This document shows, piece after piece, positions 18,163 through 26,648 of a DNA stretch of 64,000 nucleotides. Below the pieces are notes generated by a model. It saw nothing but the letters and a program-made list of their open reading frames with translations, was not told where the DNA came from and did not search any database. Every line of letters starts with the position of its first letter. Position 1 is the first letter of the stretch. Made by a program: the position numbers and the translations under genes. Source of the DNA: Rodentibacter sp901420285 (lineage in GTDB: Bacteria > Pseudomonadota > Gammaproteobacteria > Enterobacterales > Pasteurellaceae); assembly GCF_041734645.1 (NCBI RefSeq), contig NZ_CP162010.1:124001-188000 (forward strand), read 5' to 3'.

Positions 18163-18176
18163 TTTAGTGAAAAGAG

Positions 18177-18208
18177 AAAGCGGTCAAATATGATTTGACC
18201 GCTTTTTT
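18177..18208. terminator. Bidirectional terminator between DASS transporter and rluE
   Basis: AAAGCGGTCAAAT and ATTTGACCGCTTT pair around an ATG loop and are followed by T residues. It lies between convergent genes, and its right end overlaps the rluE stop codon. Confidence 0.88.
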
Positions 18209-18890
18209 ATGGGCGTTTTTCGCTTTTCAATGCGGCGCATAATGCGTTAATTTCCTCTGTCGATAATTCCCGATATGCGCCGTTCGCTAAACCTTTAATG
18301 GAAAGATTGCCGATTTTGTAACGAACCAAACGTAAAGTCGGAAAACCGATATGTGCGGTCATTCTACGCACTTGGCGATTGCGTCCCTCGCTGATTTTAA
18401 TTTCCAGCCATGAAGTCGGAACGGATTTCCGCTCGCGAATCGGAGGATTACGCGGCCACAAATTCGGTGCGTGAATCAGGCGTACTTTGGCGGGTTTAGT
18501 CGGGCCGTCGTTCAGTTCGATACCTTGACGTAGGCGGGCCAAATCTGCTTCGGCAGGTTCGCCTTCTACTTGTACCCAGTAAGTCTTTTCCAACTTAAAC
18601 CGCGGGTTTCCAATGCGGTGCTGTAACGCACCGTCGTTGGTCAGTAGCAATAAACCTTCGCTATCGCGATCAAGTCTTCCTGCCGCATAAATGTGCGGAA
18701 TCGGGATGAAATCCTTCAATGTGGCACGTCCGCTTTCATCGGTAAATTGAGTGAGCACATTGAAAGGTTTGTTGAATAAAATCACGCGGGTTTTAACGGC
18801 TGCAGGTTGGCGTTTCCGCTTACGCGGGCAAAAAGAAACGCCAACGGAGTTTTTGTCGGCGTTTCGGCGTAGAAAAGGCGTGTTCGACAT
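18207..18890 (-). CDS. rluE: 23S rRNA pseudouridine-2457 synthase
   Basis: Isomerises uridine 2457 of 23S rRNA to pseudouridine. The RsuA/RluB/E/F-type catalytic motif GRLDRDSEGLL sits at 71-81 with the active aspartate at 74, and VRRMTAHIGFPTLRLVR follows in the C-terminal half. The protein has a poorly conserved basic N-terminal extension of about 33 residues. Codons 16-29 of that extension contain a perfect inverted repeat (18806-18845), suggesting a small element spread into the gene. The ATG overlaps the yqhA stop (TAATG). Confidence 0.93.
   Translation of the reverse strand: MSNTPFLRRNADKNSVGVSFCPRKRKRQPAAVKTRVILFNKPFNVLTQFTDESGRATLKDFIPIPHIYAAGRLDRDSEGLLLLTNDGALQHRIGNPRFKLEKTYWVQVEGEPAEADLARLRQGIELNDGPTKPAKVRLIHAPNLWPRNPPIRERKSVPTSWLEIKISEGRNRQVRRMTAHIGFPTLRLVRYKIGNLSIKGLANGAYRELSTEEINALCAALKSEKRP
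18806..18845. repeat. Perfect 11-base inverted repeat within the rluE N-terminal extension
   Basis: GTTGGCGTTTC (18806-18816) and GAAACGCCAAC (18835-18845) flank an 18-base spacer. It is in frame with rluE and covers residues 16-29, a region not conserved in the family. It could be an mRNA hairpin or a small palindromic repeat. Confidence 0.7.
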
Positions 18891-19441
18891 TAATGCGTTT
18901 TATGACTGGTGCTGTACAGAATTTTGTCGGTATAGGCCAATGCGATGGCAGATACCAAGAAACCGAGATGCAATAACAGCTGCCACATTATAGTTTTTTC
19001 CGGCAAATTACTGATGTTCACGAAAGTTTGCAACATGTGAATTGAGGAAATCGTGATAATCGACATGGAAAGCTTCACTTTTAACACGGTGGCATTCACG
19101 TGGCTCATCCATTCGGGTTGGTCGGGGTGATTGCGGGTTTTGAGCTTGGAAACGAAAATTTCATAACCGCCGATAGTGACCATTACTAATAAGTTGGCAA
19201 TCATCACCACATCAATTAAATTCAATACCGTAAGCATAATAGTGTTGGAATCCATTTCGTTGATATTGGCGATTAAATACCATAGAGATTTCATAAATTT
19301 GTAGGCATAAATACTTTGCACTACGATAAGCCCGAGATAAATCGGTAGTTGCAGCCAACGGCTGGCAAAAATAATTTTACTTAATTGGTTAGACTGTGAA
19401 TTGTACTTTGCATAAGGATCTTGTGGTTTTTGATGTTCCAT
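18890..19441 (-). CDS. yqhA: YqhA family (UPF0114) membrane protein
   Basis: A 183-residue inner-membrane protein with four hydrophobic helices. The conserved SRWLQLPIYLGL, LLVMVTIGGYEIFVSKL and IITISSIHMLQTFV segments match E. coli YqhA. The family has no assigned function. It sits between rmuC and rluE on the minus strand and overlaps the rluE start by one base (TAATG), so the two are probably co-transcribed although no functional link is known. Confidence 0.88.
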   Translation of the reverse strand: MEHQKPQDPYAKYNSQSNQLSKIIFASRWLQLPIYLGLIVVQSIYAYKFMKSLWYLIANINEMDSNTIMLTVLNLIDVVMIANLLVMVTIGGYEIFVSKLKTRNHPDQPEWMSHVNATVLKVKLSMSIITISSIHMLQTFVNISNLPEKTIMWQLLLHLGFLVSAIALAYTDKILYSTSHKTH

Positions 19442-19465
19442 TTAACTTTCCTAAACGTGATAAAT

Positions 19466-19497
19466 AAAAAACCGCCAGAAAATAGCAGTTTTTTTTA
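19466..19497 (-). terminator. Terminator of rmuC
   Basis: On the minus strand AAAACTGC pairs with GCGGTTTT (one G-U pair) and is followed by a T run. It lies just downstream of the rmuC stop and upstream of yqhA. Confidence 0.65.
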
Positions 19498-19520
19498 AAA
19501 TAGCAATAACGAATATGAGT

Positions 19521-21128
19521 TTATTTTTCATCTTTTTGGGTGATTAAAGCAAGACGACTTAAATCCACCTCGTTATTTAGCAAAGCTACGTTTGGCATGG
19601 TTTTATTGGCTTTGGCGGAAAGATCTTTGAAGCGCTCCGCTTTGCCGGCTAAGCCTTGTTGCCCTACCAAGGCAGTGACGGTTTCGTTATAACGACTGCT
19701 GACCGTAGAAAGTGTGTTGCCGAGTTTATTTAAACGTTCCGCCACCAAGCAAATCTGGTTATAAATTTCGCCGGCTTTTTCCGCGATTTCTTTGGCTTCC
19801 GCGTTACCGCGTTCGATGCGCCATAAGTTCGCTACGGTGCGCAAAATCGGCATCAGCGTGGTATGCGAAACCATAATCACATTTTTTTCGTAACCGTAAT
19901 TAAACAGACTCGGATCGAGCTTCAGCGCCTCAATATAAGCGGGTTCCAGCGCGATAAACATTAATACGAAATTCGGGCTGCGCATACCGATCAAATTGCT
20001 GTAATCTTTTTTATGCAGGTCGTCGATGTGATTTTTCAGCGCTTTAACATGCTCGCGCAGTAAACGTTCACGTTCGGCATCCTCTTCGGTATTGACCGCG
20101 CTTTCATACGCCGGTAGCGACATTTTGCTGTCGATAATAATATTTTTGTCATCCGGCAAATTCAGCACGAAGTCGGGATAATTACGCCCGCCTTGTTCAT
20201 CTTTAAAATGCGCCTGCGCGCGGTAATGCACGTTTTCGATTAAGCCCGCCAATTGTAAGGCGCGCTCTAGTTGCATTTCGCCCCAGTTGCCGAGCGTTTT
20301 CTTTTCGCCCCTCAATGCGGTGCTCAAATGACTGGCCTCTTGCGACATATTCAGCCCGATTTGTAACACTTTTTTGATTTCAGCTTCCAACCCTGCATTG
20401 CCTTTCAGCGCTTCCGAATGAATTTCGTTCACCCGTTTTTGAAAGCCTTCAATTTGTTCGCGAAACGGCTTCAACAGGGTTTCCAAGGCGGTTTGATTGG
20501 TTTGGTTAAAGGAACGACTTTTCTCCTCCAGAATACGGTTCGCCAGATTTTGAAATTCCGTACCGAGCTGTTGCTTCGATTGCTCAATCGCTTGTTGTTG
20601 TTCGGCGAAATGCTTTTCTTTTTCCGCTAGCCGGGTTTTTAAACCCGTCAGTTCTTGCGTAAGAGAGGTCAATTTTTCCGTTAACTGTTGCTGTTCTTGT
20701 TCTTTGCGTACAAGTTGATTTTGGCTTTGTTGTAACTGATTTTGCAAACTTTCCGCTTGTGCCGAGGCGATACCGAAGCGTTCTTTTAAAGCGCTGATTT
20801 GACTGCCGATTTGCGCATTGCGCAGTTGTTCCTCATCCAATTCCTGACTGAGATAAGCAATTTTTTCATCGCGTTCCGTTAGCCGAATTTGCAAGCCTTC
20901 GCGTTCTGCCTGTGCTCGAATGCGGTGCTGTTCCGATAGGTTATTTTGTTGCGTTAATGCGTCAAAGCGTGCGGCAAGTTGATTGAAATCTTGGTGGCTT
21001 TTGTTTAAATCCTGCCGTAATTCTTGCACGTCGCGCGTACGGCGGGCGACGAAAAACAGCAAACCGATCAGAATGAAAAGAAGCACACCGATGAGCGTTA
21101 AAATTTGAGGAGAAGTCAATTCAATCAT
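19521..21128 (-). CDS. rmuC: DNA recombination protein RmuC
   Basis: A 535-residue RmuC-family protein, thought to limit recombination at inverted repeats, with a nuclease-like core. An N-terminal membrane helix (about 11-28) is followed by a long coiled coil rich in Gln, Glu and Leu (about 30-195). The conserved core then reads GNWGEMQLERALQLAGLI, DFVLNLPDDKNIIIDSKMSLPAYE and NYGYEKNVIMVSHTTLMPILRTVANLWR. Two AATGCGGTGCT copies are inside (20314-20324 and 20919-20929), the latter in the coiled coil (EQHRIRAQAE), where sequence is weakly constrained. Confidence 0.93.
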   Translation of the reverse strand: MIELTSPQILTLIGVLLFILIGLLFFVARRTRDVQELRQDLNKSHQDFNQLAARFDALTQQNNLSEQHRIRAQAEREGLQIRLTERDEKIAYLSQELDEEQLRNAQIGSQISALKERFGIASAQAESLQNQLQQSQNQLVRKEQEQQQLTEKLTSLTQELTGLKTRLAEKEKHFAEQQQAIEQSKQQLGTEFQNLANRILEEKSRSFNQTNQTALETLLKPFREQIEGFQKRVNEIHSEALKGNAGLEAEIKKVLQIGLNMSQEASHLSTALRGEKKTLGNWGEMQLERALQLAGLIENVHYRAQAHFKDEQGGRNYPDFVLNLPDDKNIIIDSKMSLPAYESAVNTEEDAERERLLREHVKALKNHIDDLHKKDYSNLIGMRSPNFVLMFIALEPAYIEALKLDPSLFNYGYEKNVIMVSHTTLMPILRTVANLWRIERGNAEAKEIAEKAGEIYNQICLVAERLNKLGNTLSTVSSRYNETVTALVGQQGLAGKAERFKDLSAKANKTMPNVALLNNEVDLSRLALITQKDEK

Positions 21129-21623
21129 TATAAATCCTAATTAGAAATTTATTTGGTCACTGTGACGTATCCACGGTTAATTTGCATACGTTGGCGTACC
21201 GCGATGGCTCGGAGAGTACACATAAAGCAGCTCATAAGACATCTAACAATTCGCACAATTTTGGATATCGTAAATAGCACCGCATTCACCGCAATCGCGG
21301 GCCTGTTGTCAAACTTTTCATACTGTGGATTAAGCGAGGGTAATGCGCCCAATAATCGTTCAGCCTTTAGGAAATTTTACGCTTGCGTTAAAGCGAGAAG
21401 ATAATTGAGTTCGCTAAAATTTTACACCGGTTTTTCCACGATTGTTGGGTGCGAAATGGTAAGTGCAAAAAGCGAAGGACGCAATAAAAAACCGTGTCGA
21501 ATTCAGGATATTCAATATGCATGATGACAAGGCGTTTATTTAAAAATAGCGGGCGGATTTACATGAGGAGTAGGAGCCGAAGCATTGTGCGAGGAGCGGT
21601 CGATGTCGACCGCCTTTTAATCG
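21129..21623. other. 495-base gap without a recognisable gene
   Basis: Short open frames occur on both strands (for example 21149-21352, minus, 67 codons) but none has recognisable family features or a clear ribosome site. An AGCACCGCATT motif copy lies at 21276-21286. A hairpin with a short T tail at 21596-21618 could end a plus-strand transcript, perhaps a small RNA or the remnant of a lost gene. Confidence 0.5.
21596..21618 (+). terminator. Orphan plus-strand terminator-like hairpin
   Basis: GCGGTCGA and TCGACCGC (21596-21613) pair around a two-base loop and are followed by CTTTTAA on the plus strand. No plus-strand gene precedes it. It also sits just downstream of the formate channel gene on the minus strand, but the T run is on the wrong side for that gene. 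Confidence 0.5.
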
Positions 21624-22418
21624 TTAGATTTGGTAATCTTCTTTTAATAAATGGCGATAGGCGTACAGATAGGATGCACCGACGAAGGCGGCACCTCCCG
21701 TAACATTGCCGAGGAATACCGGGATCATATTTAAGAAAAATTCACTCCAAGTCACATTTGCGCCGGCAAAAATACCCGCCGGAATAATGAACATATTGGC
21801 GACGAAATGTTGTAAACCGATAAGTACGAAAATCATCACCGGGAACCACATGGCAAGGATACGACCGGAGGTTTGTTTCGCGCCGAAATAGAACCAAATG
21901 CCCATACATACCATCCAGTTGCATGCAATGGCGGAAATAAACGCGCGGCCGAAATCCATTTGTACTTTGGCTTCGGCGATGGCGATGGTTTTGGCGGCCG
22001 CAGCACCTTCTGCTAACCCCACATAATGTCCTAAGAAAAACGCCATAAAGAGCGCGCCGGCAAGATTGCCGAGACTGACGATCACCCAGTTGCGTGCTAA
22101 TTTGTTGAGGCTTACGCGTTTACTTAAACGGCCTAGCGCCATCATCATCATGTTTCCCGTGGCAAGTTCGCCGCCGCCGATCAGGATACAAATTAAGCAA
22201 ATTGGAAATACTGCAGCACCGAGTAAGGTCGCTAAGCCGCCCCAATCGCCCGGAATGCCGCTCACAACTTTTAAATACGCCATATAACCGAAACTGACGT
22301 AACCGCCGCCTAAGAAGCTTAAAATGGCTAAAGTTTTGAGATGACCTTGTGATTTAGCGTAACTTTTGTCAATGACGTCTTGCAAAATTTCATGGGGATA
22401 GAGATCACGATGTTGCAT
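21624..22418 (-). CDS. Formate/nitrite transporter family channel
   Basis: A 264-residue pentameric channel of the FNT family (FocA, NirC, YfdC), with six transmembrane helices. The conserved features include GGGELATGNMMMM after helix 2, the paired NWMVCMGIWF and GLQHFVANMFIIPAG segments, and the HFVAN histidine that acts in the FocA pore. It passes formate, nitrite or hydrosulfide across the inner membrane. No pflB is adjacent, so the usual FocA context is lacking, and I do not choose between FocA and NirC. Confidence 0.88.
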   Translation of the reverse strand: MQHRDLYPHEILQDVIDKSYAKSQGHLKTLAILSFLGGGYVSFGYMAYLKVVSGIPGDWGGLATLLGAAVFPICLICILIGGGELATGNMMMMALGRLSKRVSLNKLARNWVIVSLGNLAGALFMAFFLGHYVGLAEGAAAAKTIAIAEAKVQMDFGRAFISAIACNWMVCMGIWFYFGAKQTSGRILAMWFPVMIFVLIGLQHFVANMFIIPAGIFAGANVTWSEFFLNMIPVFLGNVTGGAAFVGASYLYAYRHLLKEDYQI

Positions 22419-22530
22419 ATTATTTCCTTTTTATTAAAAAACGATAGGATTTAAATGTAACAAGCGAAAAATAAAAAGAGAAATAATTAGTTTATATATC
22501 TTTGATGATTTTGTTATATGAAAAATAAAT

Positions 22531-22564
22531 AAAAAACGGTAAAACCAATGTCTTACCGTTTTTT
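22531..22564. terminator. Terminator of the AhpD-like gene
   Basis: AAAAAACGGTAA (22531-22542) and TTACCGTTTTTT (22553-22564) form a 12-base stem. On the minus strand it lies just past the stop codon at 22580 and ends in T residues. Confidence 0.88.
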
Positions 22565-22579
22565 ATTTATGTATTTATT

Positions 22580-23125
22580 TTATGCGAATGGTTGTAATTC
22601 AGGATTAATTGGTGTTTCCGCAATGTTATTTACGTAATTACATAAGGTTGCCAAGCTAACGCCTAAAATAACATCGATCGCTTGTTCTTGATTATAGCCC
22701 GCATTGAAGAAAGCTTGTAATTGCGCCTGGGTTAGTTTGGCTTTTTGCACAATCACAGCAAGCGTGAAACGAGCTAGCGCATCGAGTTTATTATCGTTTT
22801 CGATGCGTGCGACAGCGCGAATTTGATTCACTAAGTCTTCTTGTAGTTTTAATACTTTTAGGGCGATCTTGGTGTGTCCCGCCACACAAAAACCGCATCC
22901 ATTCACAACTGCAGCTGTGATTTGTACCACTTCACGCTCTGCCGGGGTAAGGCTGTTTTTGCCGTTAATACCGCCCACGGTGCGGTAAGTTTCGAGCGCA
23001 GCCGGTGCATTGGCTAACACGCCGATTAAATTCGGGATAAATCCATTGGCATTTTTAACTGCCTTCAAGGCTTCTTTTGCCGCTTCCGGCGCAGTTTCGA
23101 CGGTGTGAATAGTAAATTGGGACAT
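22580..23125 (-). CDS. Carboxymuconolactone decarboxylase/AhpD-like protein
   Basis: A 181-residue protein of the CMD/AhpD superfamily. The redox motif is CGFC at 77-80 followed by GH with His84, in the pattern C-x2-C-x3-H used by alkylhydroperoxidase D proteins to reduce peroxides or partner peroxiredoxins. The helical core PAEREVVQITAAVVNGCGFC is typical. A single-gene unit with its own terminator. A role in peroxide defence is likely from the family, but its partner and substrate are unknown. Confidence 0.88.
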   Translation of the reverse strand: MSQFTIHTVETAPEAAKEALKAVKNANGFIPNLIGVLANAPAALETYRTVGGINGKNSLTPAEREVVQITAAVVNGCGFCVAGHTKIALKVLKLQEDLVNQIRAVARIENDNKLDALARFTLAVIVQKAKLTQAQLQAFFNAGYNQEQAIDVILGVSLATLCNYVNNIAETPINPELQPFA

Positions 23126-23258
23126 AACACTCTCCTATAAAATTATTGTCGGAAAAGATTCTACGCGCACGATGGATAAGCGCGAAAGAAGTAAAAGCTA
23201 TTTGGTAGATGAAAAAGTTATAAGTAGCTAAAACTCAACGAGTAGTTTTAGGTGCGCT

Positions 23259-23975
23259 TTAAGGTGACTTAAGAAAATAAATTTCACCGTTTTCTGTCGC
23301 CGTTAGAATTGAAGCGTAATTTGGGCGCCAGTCGCCTAGAACGATGCGTTTTTTATCACCATATTGATGAATTGCTTCGCGATGCGTATGACCGTGGATT
23401 AATAGCACCGCATTGAAACGTTGCATGATTTGTCGGGTAAAAGGTAAATTGACGTCCATAATTTCAACAGACTTTTGTTGCTTATTTCGCTTGCTTTGAG
23501 TGCGAATTTTTTGCGCAATTTTTAACCGTACTGTTAACGGTAGGCGGCAAAACAGCCATTGTAGCCAGGGTTGATGAACTTTGTGGCGAAATTGTTGATA
23601 TTTCACATCATCAATACACAGGGTATCGCCGTGACAGAGTAGGGTTGGCTTGCCGTAAAGATCGATGCATTGATAATCGGGTAATAATTGAAGACCGGTT
23701 TGTTGCGCAAAACCTTTACCGATTAAAAAGTCGCGGTTGCCGTGAATGAAATAGCAAGCTACACCCGATGTAGTTAGTTGTTTGATGGCATTTTTTACTT
23801 GTTCAATTAAAGGCGATTGTTCGTCGTCGCCGATCCAAAAATCAAATAAATCGCCGAGAATATAAACGCGCTCGGCATTCGGCGCGAGGTTTTGCATAAA
23901 ATCAAAGAAAAGTGCGGCTAATTGAGGCTGATTTTCACTTAAATGTAGATCGGAAATGAAATAGGTTCTTTTCAT
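23259..23975 (-). CDS. lpxH: UDP-2,3-diacylglucosamine hydrolase
   Basis: Cleaves UDP-2,3-diacylglucosamine to lipid X in lipid A synthesis, at the inner membrane surface. The 238 residues show the calcineurin-type metal motifs in order: SDLHLS (7-12), GDLFDFWIGDDE (from about 41), GNRDFLIG, LCHGDTLC, and GHTHREAIH near the C-terminus. Lipid A and phospholipid genes (plsC, divergent) are next to each other here. The motif copy at 23404-23414 encodes FNAVLLIHGH, directly before the conserved GHTH. Confidence 0.95.
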   Translation of the reverse strand: MKRTYFISDLHLSENQPQLAALFFDFMQNLAPNAERVYILGDLFDFWIGDDEQSPLIEQVKNAIKQLTTSGVACYFIHGNRDFLIGKGFAQQTGLQLLPDYQCIDLYGKPTLLCHGDTLCIDDVKYQQFRHKVHQPWLQWLFCRLPLTVRLKIAQKIRTQSKRNKQQKSVEIMDVNLPFTRQIMQRFNAVLLIHGHTHREAIHQYGDKKRIVLGDWRPNYASILTATENGEIYFLKSP

Positions 23976-24081
23976 AAAATTACCCTAAATTTTTGTTTAG
24001 GTTAGCATAAAACCCAAAATCCCGTCTAATTCGCGATCGTTTTTTGTTATACTTAGGCGAAAATTTTTTATAGGTATTGAT

Positions 24082-24822
24082 ATGTTAAAACTGGCTAGAA
24101 TTCTGATTGTCACGGTTTGTTGTATTTTAATTTGCGTGCTGGGTACGCTTTATTCCTTCATTCGTTTTAAAAATCCGAGCAATGTAGGTGTGATGGCGCG
24201 TTGGTTCGGGCGTTTATATCCGTTATTCGGCCTAAAGGTGGAGCATCGTTTTCCACCTAATAAAGCGAATTTAGGGCGCGCAATTTATATCGGCAACCAT
24301 CAAAATAATTACGATATGGTGACCATTTCCTACATGGTGTTGCCGCGTACTGTGAGCGTGGGGAAAAAAAGTCTGATTTGGGTGCCGTTTTTCGGCATTT
24401 TGTATTGGGTGAGCGGCAATATTTTTCTGGATCGCGACAATCGTTCCAAAGCGCATAATACGATGACTAAGCTAGCGGAGCGCATAAATAAAGATAATTT
24501 ATCGATCTGGATGTTCCCGGAGGGGACGCGTAGTCGCGGGCGTGGCTTGTTGCCGTTTAAAACCGGCGCGTTTTATGCAGCGGTGGCGGCCGGTGTGCCA
24601 ATTATTCCGGTTGTGTGTTCGACGACGCAAAACAAAATTAAGTTAAATCGTTGGGATAACGGCAAAGTGATTTGCGAAATGATGGAACCGATTGATACTA
24701 GCAATTACAGCAAGGAAAACGTACGCGAATTGGCGGCTTATTGCCACGATTTGATGGCAAAACGTATTGCCGAGCTGGACGCGGAAATCGCCCGAACGCA
24801 AAAGGAATGTTCGGATGCCTAG
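24082..24822 (+). CDS. plsC: 1-acyl-sn-glycerol-3-phosphate acyltransferase
   Basis: Adds the second acyl chain to lysophosphatidic acid, giving phosphatidic acid, at the inner membrane. The acyltransferase motifs are NHQNNYD (His73 and Asp78), LDRDNR near 117 and FPEGTRSRG from 145. An N-terminal hydrophobic helix anchors the 246-residue protein. Its 3' end overlaps the ftsP start by 8 bases, matching the plsC-ftsP(sufI) arrangement of E. coli. Confidence 0.96.
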   Translation: MLKLARILIVTVCCILICVLGTLYSFIRFKNPSNVGVMARWFGRLYPLFGLKVEHRFPPNKANLGRAIYIGNHQNNYDMVTISYMVLPRTVSVGKKSLIWVPFFGILYWVSGNIFLDRDNRSKAHNTMTKLAERINKDNLSIWMFPEGTRSRGRGLLPFKTGAFYAAVAAGVPIIPVVCSTTQNKIKLNRWDNGKVICEMMEPIDTSNYSKENVRELAAYCHDLMAKRIAELDAEIARTQKECSDA

Positions 24823-26224
24823 ATTTTCTCGTCGTCAGTTGTTAAAGAGCTCCCTAATTAGCACCGCATTAACCGCCCTCCCCACGCGCTTGTTGGCAGC
24901 TTCCCGTCCGAAGCTTACGGTACCGCCGTTAATTGATGTGCGGCGTGGTCGCCCAATTGTGCTGACGATGGCAGAAATGGGCTACAACCTAGACGGCAGT
25001 CATTTAGTCAGCGTATGGGGATTCAATGGCAATTATTTAGGCCCGACGATCAAAATTAAGTCCGGCAGCTTTGCCAAACTGAATTACCATAATAATTTAC
25101 CGCAACACGTTTCTCTTTCTATTCAGGGCTTGCAGGCATCCGGCGAATTATTCGGTGGTGCGACACGGGTGTTGAAAAAAGGCGAATCTTGGGCGCCGAT
25201 TGTGCCGATTGAGCAGCCTGCTTCAACTTGTTGGTATCGTTCTTCCACGCTTGCCAATTCTGCTTATCAAACGTATCGCGGATTGGCGGGAATGTGGTTG
25301 ATCGAAGATGAGCAAAGCATCAAATCGCCGCTTCCGAATAAATATGGCGTGGACGATATTCCGTTAATTTTGCAAGATATGGAATTTAACAGCGACGGAC
25401 TTCAATTATTCAGGCAAAATCAACCGTATTTTGTGGGCAATCGGTTATTGGTAAACGGTTCGGAAGCGCCGTATTTAGAGGTGCCGCGCGGTTGGGTGCG
25501 ATTACGCTTGGTAAATGCTTCGTTGGCGCGCGCTTATAATTTACGCTTGGATAACGAGCAAGAAATGACGTTAATTGCGCAAGATTTGGGATTTTTACCG
25601 CAAGGAAAAACCGTTAAATCTTTTGTATTGGCTCCAGGCGAGCGCGTGGAAATCCTTGTGAATTTAACTGAAAGTGAGGGCGTTTCGTTAATTTCCGGGC
25701 ATAAACGCGATGTTTTCGATAGAGTAAAACAGTTTTTTTCTTCCGAAGGTGAACTCGCGGATAATACCGTGTTGGAATTGCGTCCCTTAGGCGAACTTTC
25801 CGCCTTTGCGCAAAAGATGGAAGTAAAATTTGAAACCGATACAGGTTTAATGCTAAAAGCGAAGGTTGCACAAGAACGTACTTTCGAGTTGGATGTAACG
25901 AACGGCTTGATTAACCAAAAACGTTTTGATCCGCGTCGCATAGACGTGTTGGCGAAACAAGGTAGCATCGAGCGCTGGATTTTAACCAGTTCCCGACCCG
26001 TCGGTTTTAGTGTGCAAGGCGCAAAATTCATTGTGGAATCTTATAACGATGAGATCGCGCAAGAAAGCGAGCTCGCTTGGAAAGACACCGTTTGGGTGAA
26101 CGGAAAGATACAAATTTTGGTACGTTTTGAACAACCGTCTTCTAATGTTTATCCGTTTATTTTTGGTTCGTCGAATTTAATGTTGGCTGATATGGGATGT
26201 ATCGGCACGATGGTTGTGCAGTAA
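24815..26224 (+). CDS. ftsP: Cell division protein FtsP (SufI), Tat-exported cupredoxin
   Basis: A 469-residue periplasmic protein of the multicopper-oxidase fold that stabilises the division machinery under stress and is a classic Tat substrate. I start it at the ATG at 24815, which has an AAGGA site and gives a proper twin-arginine signal, SRRQLLK at 5-11, ending near LPTRLLAA. Cupredoxin segments follow (YLGPTIKIKSG, VNGSEAPYLEVPRGWVRLRLVNAS). Copper-binding histidine clusters are lacking, as in SufI. The signal peptide itself contains a motif copy (24860-24870, encoding STAL). Confidence 0.93.
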   Translation: MPRFSRRQLLKSSLISTALTALPTRLLAASRPKLTVPPLIDVRRGRPIVLTMAEMGYNLDGSHLVSVWGFNGNYLGPTIKIKSGSFAKLNYHNNLPQHVSLSIQGLQASGELFGGATRVLKKGESWAPIVPIEQPASTCWYRSSTLANSAYQTYRGLAGMWLIEDEQSIKSPLPNKYGVDDIPLILQDMEFNSDGLQLFRQNQPYFVGNRLLVNGSEAPYLEVPRGWVRLRLVNASLARAYNLRLDNEQEMTLIAQDLGFLPQGKTVKSFVLAPGERVEILVNLTESEGVSLISGHKRDVFDRVKQFFSSEGELADNTVLELRPLGELSAFAQKMEVKFETDTGLMLKAKVAQERTFELDVTNGLINQKRFDPRRIDVLAKQGSIERWILTSSRPVGFSVQGAKFIVESYNDEIAQESELAWKDTVWVNGKIQILVRFEQPSSNVYPFIFGSSNLMLADMGCIGTMVVQ

Positions 26225-26296
26225 TGCAGTAAAGTGTGGCTAGTTTTATGAGCGAACAAGTCGTCAGGCAGTAAAAAGTATTTTAAATTGTGATTA

Positions 26297-26340
26297 AACA
26301 AAAACGGATAACTATTTTTTGATTATCCGTTTTTGTTTAA
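26297..26340. terminator. Bidirectional terminator between ftsP and slyX
   Basis: AAACAAAAACGGATAA and TTATCCGTTTTTGTTT form a long stem with a loop of about ten bases between two convergent genes. T runs follow on both strands; the slyX stop lies within its right end. Confidence 0.9.
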
Positions 26341-26558
26341 TAATGAGGCGGCGGTACTTCTTCCGCTTGGCTGGCAATATTAGACGGTTGAAAGTCTTTT
26401 AATTTGCTTGCAATGTAGCGCAATTGTAGCTGCATTTTATCCATATCGAATTGTTGTTGAATTAATGCTTGATTCAATTCTTCTATTGATTGCTCTTGAA
26501 ACGCGAGCTTTGTTTCAAGTTCTGCAATGCGGGTCTCTAATATTTGTTGGATTTGCAT
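26337..26558 (-). CDS. slyX: SlyX family protein
   Basis: A 73-residue coiled-coil protein with the family layout: heptads rich in Leu, Glu and Gln (ETRIAELETKLAFQEQSIEE) over most of its length and the proline-rich end PPPHY. No function is established. It lies divergently 90 bases from fkpA, the same neighbour as in E. coli. Confidence 0.9.
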   Translation of the reverse strand: MQIQQILETRIAELETKLAFQEQSIEELNQALIQQQFDMDKMQLQLRYIASKLKDFQPSNIASQAEEVPPPHY

Positions 26559-26648
26559 AAATTTTCTCTAATTTTAAAAAAAAGTTGAGAATAGCTTAAA
26601 TCCGATTTAACCTATTCAGCGTTTTTTTATTATAAAGGATTAATAAAG

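Noticed and set aside
21149..21352. 67-codon minus-strand open frame upstream of rmuC
   Set aside because: No recognisable family, no good ribosome site, and it contains a motif copy encoding NAVL; it looks like chance open sequence.
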